A DNA stretch of 9,085 nucleotides from Hymenobacter sp. GTDB lineage: Bacteria > Bacteroidota > Bacteroidia > Cytophagales > Hymenobacteraceae. Below the pieces are notes generated by a model. It saw nothing but the letters and a program-made list of their open reading frames with translations, had not been told where the DNA came from and made no database searches. The position numbers and the translations under genes are program-made. The stretch covers positions 1 through 9,085 of the forward strand of contig JANYFQ010000358.1 in the NCBI GenBank assembly GCA_025362615.1, read 5' to 3'. Of the stretch, positions 1 to 5,039 are shown one piece after another (the stretch's first letter is position 1; the number at the start of each line of letters is the position of its first letter).

Positions 1-534
1 GTCGAGTCGGAACTGGCGGAGTTGGGCCAGGGTGCGGTAAAACGGTTGCCACAGCCGCCGGTTCAGGGCGGCTTGCAGCACCAGCATTCCGCCCAGCAGC
101 AGGGCCAGTAGCAGGGCCTGCGCCGTGGCAATGCCCGAGAGCAGCTCGTCGTTTTCGACCAGCGAGCGGCGCAACAGCAGCCGGTAAGGTTGGCCCCGAT
201 ACGTAATGGCGGCATCGAGCCGACGTTGCGCAATCACCTCGTGTTCAAGCATATCATAGCCCGTTGCGTTCGAAAAACGGTTGGGGGCCACCGGGCCGGG
301 GGCGGCGGGGCGCAGGGTCAAATCCGGGTCGAGCAGTAAGAGCGGTGTCGGCCCGGCCGGTGCTTGCAACGTGGCCAACTGCTGCTGCACCTGTTGCTGC
401 CGCAGCGTCAGGGCCTCGTCTACCTCGCGTCGGTTCAGGGTGCGCATCACGAAGTAGAACACGAACGTGCCGCCCAGCAACACTACCCCGGCATAGGCCA
501 GAAAAGCCAGCGTAGTGCGGGTAAGAAGTTTCAT
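1..534 (-). CDS. Sensor histidine kinase, N-terminal part (runs off the left edge)
   Basis: This is the membrane sensor of a two-component system; only its first 178 residues are in the window. The reading frame is open from an ATG at 534-532 to the window edge. The protein starts MKLLTRTTLAFLAYAGVV and has a first membrane helix at about residues 8-29. A presumed periplasmic loop of about 100 residues follows (31-132), with a glutamine-rich start at 46-52. A second membrane helix lies at about 133-155, then a basic linker (NRRLWQPFYRTLAQLRQF) that should lead into the HAMP or dimerisation region. The catalytic H-box and ATPase domains lie outside the window, so the kinase call rests on topology and on the adjacent response regulator. 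The start codon overlaps the regulator's stop (ATGA, 534-531), implying translational coupling. The loop matches no sensor domain I can name, so the stimulus is unknown. Confidence 0.85.
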   Translation of the reverse strand, partial: MKLLTRTTLAFLAYAGVVLLGGTFVFYFVMRTLNRREVDEALTLRQQQVQQQLATLQAPAGPTPLLLLDPDLTLRPAAPGPVAPNRFSNATGYDMLEHEVIAQRRLDAAITYRGQPYRLLLRRSLVENDELLSGIATAQALLLALLLGGMLVLQAALNRRLWQPFYRTLAQLRQFRLD

Positions 535-1211
535 AAATCGCTGACCTTGATGACGTAACCCACCCCGTACACGGTGCCGACATAATCGCCCGCGCCCACC
601 TCCGCCAGCTTGCGCTTGAGGTTTTTGACGTGCGCGTACACCGTTTCGTAGTTGTCGAACGCCTCGGCGGCATCGCCCGACAGGTGTTCGGCAATGGCTC
701 CCTTGCTCACCACCCGGCCGGGGTTGGCCAGCAGCAGCAGCAGCAAGTCGAACTCGCTGCGCGTGAGGGTGATGGGCACCGCGCCCACGGCGGCGGTGCG
801 GGCCGGTACGTCCACCACGAGGTTGCGCAGGCGCACCGTGTTCTGGCCGCCGAAGCGCCGCCGCCGCACCAGGGCCGCGATGCGGGCGCCCAGCTCGGGC
901 AGGTGGAAGGGCTTGGGCAGGTAGTCGTCGGCCCCCAGGCGCAGGCCCTCAATGCGGTCGTCGAGGGCGTTGCGGGCCGAGGTAATGATGACACCGTCAG
1001 CTTTTTGGCGACGTTGCAGCTCGCCCAGCAGGGCCAGGCCGTCGCCGCCCGGCAGCGTGAGGTCAAGCAGAATGCAGTCGTAGTCGTAGAGCAGCATTTT
1101 TTCCTGCGCCTGGTCGAAGGTCGTGGCTACTTCGCACACGTACTGCGGGCGCAGGTAGGCCACGAGGCTGGCCGCCATTTCGGGCTCGTCTTCGACGATG
1201 AGGAGTTTCAT
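531..1211 (-). CDS. OmpR/PhoB-family response regulator
   Basis: This 226-residue DNA-binding response regulator should receive phosphate from the kinase encoded just downstream and control transcription. The receiver domain spans residues 1-115. It shows the acidic pair E7-D8 (in MKLLIVEDE), the phospho-acceptor D50 (CILLDLTLPGGDG), the conserved T77 and K100 in YLPKPF. The winged-helix DNA-binding domain spans about 126-224, with TLTRSEFDLLLLLLANPGRV, the recognition-helix segment NYETVYAHVKNLKRKL, and the closing hairpin YVGTVYGVGYVI. An in-frame ATG 29 codons upstream exists. The start at 1211 is preferred because MKLLIVEDE is the canonical receiver N-terminus and the extra residues look non-native. 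The length is normal for the family. No clear Shine-Dalgarno is present, as is common in Bacteroidota. The divergent PepSY-like gene is a likely target, by inference. Confidence 0.95.
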   Translation of the reverse strand: MKLLIVEDEPEMAASLVAYLRPQYVCEVATTFDQAQEKMLLYDYDCILLDLTLPGGDGLALLGELQRRQKADGVIITSARNALDDRIEGLRLGADDYLPKPFHLPELGARIAALVRRRRFGGQNTVRLRNLVVDVPARTAAVGAVPITLTRSEFDLLLLLLANPGRVVSKGAIAEHLSGDAAEAFDNYETVYAHVKNLKRKLAEVGAGDYVGTVYGVGYVIKVSDL

Positions 1212-1279
1212 GTTTCGGGGGATTGGGGCCTGATGGCCGGTCTGGGACGTTTGGTTCTGGGCAAGTCGAAGTCGGAAAA

Positions 1280-1309
1280 CAAATCTGCTGCCCTCCAACC
1301 ATCCTCCAA
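1280..1309 (-). promoter_or_regulatory. Candidate promoter for the two-component operon
   Basis: On the minus strand, a TTG (1309-1307) is followed after 19 nt by CAGATTTG (1287-1280). The Bacteroidota consensus is a -33 TTG and a -7 TAnnTTTG separated by about 17-23 nt; this -7 box differs only at its first base. The implied transcript start, near 1273, would give a leader of about 60 nt before the regulator ATG. The motif is short and could occur by chance. Confidence 0.3.
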
Positions 1310-1360
1310 TTCGTTGCGGAAACTTTGGGTGGAAATACTTCCAAGCCTACTTTCCCAACC

Positions 1361-1789
1361 ATGAAAAATCTGTTGATAATCAGTGCGCTGATTGCCATGG
1401 GCTACCAGGCACAAGCCCAAAAAATGAATACTGCCCAAGTGCCGGCCGTCGTGCGGGCCACGTTCAAGGCCAAATTTCCGACCGTCAAAACCAACACCTG
1501 GGAGAAAGAAGCCGGCGATTTTGAAGCCGGCTTCAAGCTGAACGGGGCCACGATGTCGGCCGTCATCACGCCGGCCGGGGTGCTCAGGGAAACCGAAACC
1601 GACATCGCCGTTGATAAGCTGCCCACCGCCGTGCGGGCCACGCTGGCCCGCGACTTCAAAACGGCCAAAGTCACCGAAGCCGCCACGCTGGTATCGGGCA
1701 CGGGGGCAACGACTTACGAAGCCGAAATCAAGCAAAATGGCAAGACGCGCGACGTGGTTTTCAACGCCGACGGTACGGTAGTTAGATAG
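1361..1789 (+). CDS. Secreted PepSY-like (beta-lactamase-inhibitor-like) protein
   Basis: This small exported protein of 142 residues has a clear signal peptide (MKNLLIISALIAMGY..., probable cleavage AQA|Q after residue 19). The mature part reads as two similar halves. One begins VPAVVRATFKAKFP and ends ITPAGVLRE; the other begins LPTAVRATLARDF and ends FNADGTVVR. Each is a helix followed by beta strands, the layout of the PepSY-like / putative beta-lactamase-inhibitor-like family (PF11396 type). Such proteins are periplasmic or surface-exposed, and their ligand is generally unknown. The ATG at 1361 is chosen because it begins the signal peptide; an upstream in-frame ATG would add 46 unlikely residues. 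The gene diverges from the response regulator across 149 bp and converges on the DUF347 gene. PepSY-like genes are often found beside two-component systems, so control by the neighbouring regulator is plausible but not shown. Confidence 0.85.
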   Translation: MKNLLIISALIAMGYQAQAQKMNTAQVPAVVRATFKAKFPTVKTNTWEKEAGDFEAGFKLNGATMSAVITPAGVLRETETDIAVDKLPTAVRATLARDFKTAKVTEAATLVSGTGATTYEAEIKQNGKTRDVVFNADGTVVR

Positions 1790-1794
1790 GGCCG

Positions 1795-1838
1795 CCGGCG
1801 CAGCCGCCGGTAGCTTACGCTGCGTTCGGCTGCGCCGG
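1795..1838. terminator. Inverted repeat between convergent gene ends, possible terminator
   Basis: A perfect 12-bp GC-rich inverted repeat (CCGGCGCAGCCG at 1795-1806 and its complement at 1827-1838) has a 20-nt loop. It starts just after the PepSY-like stop codon, and its right arm covers the last codons of the DUF347 gene. Only three T follow on the plus strand and none on the minus strand, so it is not a canonical intrinsic terminator. It may act as a two-way transcript end or an RNA-stabilising hairpin. Confidence 0.35.
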
Positions 1839-2558
1839 TTTGGGGCGGGCCGACTCGTAAACCACGAGCCCCACAAGCAGCCCAAAAAGCAGCAGCGAGG
1901 CCCCCTGGGTGCCGTAGCCCAGGCCGTGCTTTTCAGTGGGTTTGGTGAGCAGGTCGCCGAAAGTTGCGCCGAAGGGCCGGGTCAATACGAAAGCCACCCA
2001 GAAGAGCAGCACCCGCGAAATGGCGGTGAAGTAGTAGGCCAGCACCACCCCCGCCAGCAGGCTGCCGATGAGCAGCGCCCCGCCGCCGAAGCCGAGGCCG
2101 GAGTCGTCGGCCAGGAAGTCGCCGAGGGCCGTGCCCAGGGTGTTGGAAAACAGGATGGCGGCCCAGTAAAACAGCTCGCCCCGGCGGGTTTTGATGTCGG
2201 ACACCGACAATGATTTTTCGCTCAGCCACCACATTCCCAGCACCGCCAGCAATATGCTGACCAGGATGGCCGAGCCCGTGGCGTAGCCCAGGCCCAGGGT
2301 GCGGTCCATGTAATCGGACATGGTGGTGCCGGCCGTGCTCGTGGCCAGAATGACGCTCCAGTACAGGGCCGGAACGTAGCGGGTGGCGGCTAACTGCCCG
2401 AGCAGCATCGCAATAAAAAAGCCGATAAAAAGTAGGGAGCTAACGCCGTAGCCCACGTTCAGGGTTTGGGCCAGCAGGTCGCCGGCGGTTTCACCGAGCG
2501 TGGTGGCTACGATTTTGGTGGCCCAAAAGAGCAGGGTGATGGCGGGGAGTTTGCTCAT
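1815..2558 (-). CDS. DUF347 / COG4705-family membrane protein with four repeats
   Basis: This 247-residue, very hydrophobic integral membrane protein consists of four copies of the repeat of unknown function DUF347 (COG4705 family). Each copy has an aromatic-W at the start, a glycine ten residues later, an aspartate fifteen residues after the W, then a Gly/Tyr turn. The positions are W12/G22/D27, W67/G77/D82, W132/G142/D147 and W187/G197/D202. Turns such as NVGYG, GLGYA, GLGFG and GLGYG follow. Each repeat supplies about two membrane segments, so about eight in total. A polar loop (residues 113-128, SEKSLSVSDIKTRRGE) separates the two halves. The biochemical role of the family is not known to me; the regularly spaced acidic residues in membrane segments suggest a transporter or channel. 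The start lies 11 nt after the stop of the beta-propeller gene, implying one transcript and possible translational coupling. Confidence 0.88.
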   Translation of the reverse strand: MSKLPAITLLFWATKIVATTLGETAGDLLAQTLNVGYGVSSLLFIGFFIAMLLGQLAATRYVPALYWSVILATSTAGTTMSDYMDRTLGLGYATGSAILVSILLAVLGMWWLSEKSLSVSDIKTRRGELFYWAAILFSNTLGTALGDFLADDSGLGFGGGALLIGSLLAGVVLAYYFTAISRVLLFWVAFVLTRPFGATFGDLLTKPTEKHGLGYGTQGASLLLFGLLVGLVVYESARPKPAQPNAA

Positions 2559-2569
2559 GAAGCGAAACG

Positions 2570-3625
2570 CTAATTTAATGTTGCCGGGCCTACTTCCATC
2601 ACCCGAAACGTGCCGGCGGCTACGCTGCGGCGGGGCCGGGGCATGGCGACAGTGGGGGCTGGCGCGGGGCCGTAGTCGGCGGTGGGTAAATACAGGCGGT
2701 GGGTGGCGGGGTCGAGGGTGAGGGTGCGGGCACCGGGCGCGGTGGTCAGGGTTTGGGCCACCGGGAAGCGGCCGGCCTCGGTTGCGTCGGTGCGAACGAC
2801 GGTGAGGGTGCCATCCTCGCCATTGGGGGCGAAGGCCAGGTGCCGGGCTGGGTCGAGGGCCAGGCCGTCGGTACCGGCCCCGGTGGGGGCGGTGCCGACT
2901 ACTTTGCCCGTGCGGGCATCGACGACGACCATCAGCTTGTTGGCGCAGGCGGCGTAGAGGCGATGGGTGGCCGGCTCGTAGGCCAGGCCGGTGGGTTCGA
3001 TGCCGGGAGCCAGGGGCCAGCGGTGCCGCACAGTCAGGGTTTTGGCATCGAAGGCGATGATTTCGCTCCGGTCTTCGGAGTTCACGAAAATGGTGCCCGC
3101 GCCGTCGGTCGCGCCTACTTCGAGGGCCGGACCCAGGTCGGCGGTGCCCAGTACGGCGCCGGTGGCCGCGCTCAAGGCCGATACCGTGCCGCCGCCGTGG
3201 TTGAAGACGAACACCCGGTCCGAAAAAGCGTCGTAGAGCAGCGCATCCGGGCCGTCGCCCACGGCCACGGTGCCGGTGGCTTGCAGCGTGGCGGGGTCGA
3301 AGAGGACCACCGAGTTGTTGCCGCCGCAGCTCACGAAACCGCGCTTGTGGCGGGGCACCACCACAATGTCATGCACTCGGGGGGTGCTGGCCAGTGTGCC
3401 TACTTTCTGCAACGTCGTCAAATTCAGCACGTCCACCTGAGTGCCGTGCGAGGTGTAGAGACGGTTGCCGGCGTGGTCGAGGTGAATAAAATCCCAGCCG
3501 CCTTCCCCGCCAATTTTGGCGGTGTTCGTGACGCGGTAAGTGGCGGCGGGCGGTGGCAGCTTGCTTTTGCTGGGTTGGGCCGGGGCAGCAAAGGGCAGGG
3601 CCAGAAGAGCGAGGAGTAGTTTCAA
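2570..3625 (-). CDS. Secreted YncE/YVTN-family beta-propeller protein
   Basis: This exported beta-propeller is built of repeated strands of about 40-45 residues. Recognisable blades include GGWDFIHLDHAGNRLYTSHGTQVDVLN, VVLFDPATLQATGTVAVGDGPDALLYD, GLAYEPATHRLYAACANKLMVVVD and LTLDPATHRLYLPTADYG. The recurring pattern is (H/D)RLY..., a DxxT turn and a 'xxVGxGPDAL' type connection, as in the YVTN/YncE family (COG3391 type). These periplasmic or surface proteins are thought to bind partners; catalysis is not established. The start is uncertain because no ATG exists. A TTG at 3625 gives a canonical signal peptide (MKLLLALLALPFAAPAQ, cleavage APA|Q) and 351 residues. A GTG at 3685 would add 20 residues rich in Phe, His and Ser and would lie inside a perfect inverted repeat, so TTG is preferred. 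It is probably co-transcribed with the DUF347 gene 11 nt downstream. Confidence 0.85.
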   Translation of the reverse strand: MKLLLALLALPFAAPAQPSKSKLPPPAATYRVTNTAKIGGEGGWDFIHLDHAGNRLYTSHGTQVDVLNLTTLQKVGTLASTPRVHDIVVVPRHKRGFVSCGGNNSVVLFDPATLQATGTVAVGDGPDALLYDAFSDRVFVFNHGGGTVSALSAATGAVLGTADLGPALEVGATDGAGTIFVNSEDRSEIIAFDAKTLTVRHRWPLAPGIEPTGLAYEPATHRLYAACANKLMVVVDARTGKVVGTAPTGAGTDGLALDPARHLAFAPNGEDGTLTVVRTDATEAGRFPVAQTLTTAPGARTLTLDPATHRLYLPTADYGPAPAPTVAMPRPRRSVAAGTFRVMEVGPATLN

Positions 3626-3659
3626 GTTTTTTTCGTAGGGTGAGTGAAAGAAGGACGAA

Positions 3660-3687
3660 CAGTGAAAAAAACGGTCGTTTTTCACTG
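3660..3687. promoter_or_regulatory. Perfect AT-rich inverted repeat upstream of the beta-propeller gene
   Basis: CAGTGAAAAA (3660-3669) is mirrored by TTTTTCACTG (3678-3687) around an 8-nt centre. It lies 35 nt upstream of the preferred TTG start and about 95 nt downstream of the PAP2 stop. It has no T-tract on the minus strand after the stem, so it is a poor terminator. Its symmetry and place better suit a regulator-binding site or a leader hairpin. The rest of this gap (3626-3782) shows nothing I can name. Confidence 0.4.
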
Positions 3688-3782
3688 CGAGGCCGTTTAG
3701 AAAGTCGGTCCCGCCCGCACACTGCCGACTTCCTCAACGGCTTCTGTTCCAGTGTACATGGGCCGTGGTTGATGGCAAGAAA

Positions 3783-4604
3783 TTACTTTGGCCGCCACGT
3801 CAGCGTGAGGCCGGTGCCGCCGGCCGGCGACCAGCTGGGCACTAGGCCCACGTCGCGGCCGATGGATTTGCGGCCCCAGCGGTTGCGGTGGCTCAGATAC
3901 GCCAGGTGGGCCGAGAGAATGCCGAAGCCCGCGCCGGCTACCACGTCGGACTGCCAGTGCTTGTCGTTCACCATCCGCAGCGCGGCTACGCTCGTGGCAA
4001 TGCCATAGGCACCAATGCCGTACCAGGGGCTTTTGTCGCGCAGCTCGGTGTGTACGATGCTGGCCGCCAGAAACGCCTGCGCCGTGTGGCCCGACGGAAA
4101 CGAGAGGTTGTCGGAGCCGTCGGGCCGTTCGATGCGGGTGAGGGTTTTGACCACGAACACCGACGAGAGCATGATGGCTTCGCTTTTCAGGATGACGAGG
4201 CCCAGGTTGAGGCGGTCGTTGTGGCTCTCGACTTTGGCCAGCAGCACCCCGCCCAGCTCGAAATAGGGCGCGAACTGCAAAAAGTCATCGACGTGGGTGT
4301 GGCGGCCCGCTCCGAACAGGTGGTTGATGTCCGACTTGGCATCGTAGCTCGAATAAATGCCGTGGCCGTTGATGGTGCTGATGCCGTAGCCGATGAGCAC
4401 GGCCGGCACGATGCTGGCCCGAAAGCCCTTGCTTTGGAAAAACGATTTTTTGGGCGTGGTGCGGTAGCCGGCGGGGTTCTCGAACTTGTGGGTGGTGTCG
4501 GTGGGCGTAGCCGGGGGCGGCAGTACCTGGGCCAGGCTGGCCAGCGGGCTGCCGAGCAGCAGGGCAGCCACGCACAGCGGCCGGAAATAAAGCGAAACAG
4601 TCAT
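3783..4604 (-). CDS. PAP2-superfamily phosphatase, secreted or membrane-associated
   Basis: This 273-residue type 2 phosphatidic acid phosphatase family protein contains all three catalytic motifs in order: KX6RP (K153 to R160-P161, KTLTRIERP), PSGH (170-173, in SFPSGHTAQAF) and RX5HX3D (R210, H216, D220, in RMVNDKHWQSD). The family hydrolyses phospho-ester or pyrophosphate bonds through a phospho-histidine, often on lipid phosphates such as undecaprenyl pyrophosphate or phosphatidate; the substrate here cannot be told. A signal peptide is present (MTVSLYFRPLCVAALLLGSPLASLAQ, cleavage after LA-Q near residue 25). Hydrophobic segments occur near 64-77, 113-124, 134-150, 174-185, 195-207 and 222-236. 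The ATG at 4604 is preferred over one 20 codons upstream because it begins the signal peptide. The gene is upstream of, and in line with, the beta-propeller and DUF347 genes, but the 157-bp gap leaves co-transcription open. Confidence 0.93.
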   Translation of the reverse strand: MTVSLYFRPLCVAALLLGSPLASLAQVLPPPATPTDTTHKFENPAGYRTTPKKSFFQSKGFRASIVPAVLIGYGISTINGHGIYSSYDAKSDINHLFGAGRHTHVDDFLQFAPYFELGGVLLAKVESHNDRLNLGLVILKSEAIMLSSVFVVKTLTRIERPDGSDNLSFPSGHTAQAFLAASIVHTELRDKSPWYGIGAYGIATSVAALRMVNDKHWQSDVVAGAGFGILSAHLAYLSHRNRWGRKSIGRDVGLVPSWSPAGGTGLTLTWRPK

Positions 4605-5029
4605 GCGAACAAAGGTCGGGGGTTGAAGGGCAGTGGGCCGCTTCAAACGCCGATGCTGCTGCAAGGTTCAAAGTCAAATTAGAATTTGGTTGGAATGCCC
4701 GGCGTTGCTTCCGCCGATGCAAACGGGCTGATTGGCGGTGGACGAAGCGGGCCAGCAGAATTGTTTCGGTTGCGCAAGGGGGGGTAATTTTTGCATTTCA
4801 GTATTGCCGGCAAAGCCCTGCACGAGAAACCAACAACCTTTCAACCAAAAGCCAGGCGAGTCCACGGCTCCGGCGTACCTGCCGCGCACTGCCGCATGAA
4901 GCTACGGTTATGCTTAAGCGGCCGAATTTCAACAATTTGATAACGATGGCCCCAACGGGGTGCAGGTGTATCTTTGCGGGCCGCTGGCCGGGGTGTCCGG
5001 GCAAGGTTTCACTCACTTTTTTTCTTTTC
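4605..5029. other. Non-coding region between divergent genes
   Basis: This 425-bp stretch separates the PAP2 gene (minus) from the giant surface-protein gene (plus). It is more AT-rich than its surroundings. The open frames in it lack coding character: they run with odd composition and no family resemblance. The right end holds the TATCTTTG element and the palindrome at the start codon. Near 4710-4738 there is an imperfect inverted repeat (CCGCCGAT ... ATTGGCGG) with no clear role. Near 4660-4690 the minus strand has AT-rich sequence (TAATTTGACTTTG) that could include the PAP2 promoter, but no full -33/-7 pair is convincing. Confidence 0.6.
4969..4976 (+). promoter_or_regulatory. TAnnTTTG-type -7 element for the giant surface-protein gene
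   Basis: TATCTTTG matches the Bacteroidota primary sigma factor -7 consensus TAnnTTTG at every fixed base and lies 53 nt before the ATG at 5030. Transcription would start near 4982, giving a leader of about 45-50 nt. The nearest TTTG upstream (4936-4939) is 29 nt away, longer than the usual -33 spacing, so the -33 element is weak or absent and an activator may be needed. Confidence 0.5.
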
Positions 5030-5039
5030 ATGAAAAGAA
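5022..5039. repeat. Perfect 18-bp palindrome spanning the start codon
   Basis: TTCTTTTCATGAAAAGAA reads the same on both strands, with the ATG start codon (5030-5032) at its centre. In RNA it could form a weak 7-bp A/U-rich stem with CAUG in the loop, or in DNA serve as a protein-binding site. A lysine-rich signal-peptide start preceded by a T-rich leader can also create such symmetry by chance. Confidence 0.4.

Noticed and set aside
728..747. CAG trinucleotide run
   Set aside because: It encodes the leucine stretch of the winged-helix domain (FDLLLLLLANPG), which has the usual family length, so there is no sign of repeat expansion.
630..1364. Open frame of 244 codons on the plus strand opposite the response regulator
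   Set aside because: The minus strand has complete receiver and winged-helix motifs; the opposite frame has none.
2699..3619. Open frame of 306 codons on the plus strand opposite the beta-propeller gene
   Set aside because: Composition is Gly/Val/His-rich with no domain; the minus strand has clear propeller blades and a signal peptide.
3888..4682. Open frame of 264 codons on the plus strand opposite the PAP2 gene
   Set aside because: The minus strand carries all three PAP2 catalytic motifs; the plus frame is a shadow.
4710..4738. Imperfect inverted repeat in the intergenic region
   Set aside because: Short, with a mismatch and no T-tract or promoter relation; not enough to call a terminator or operator.
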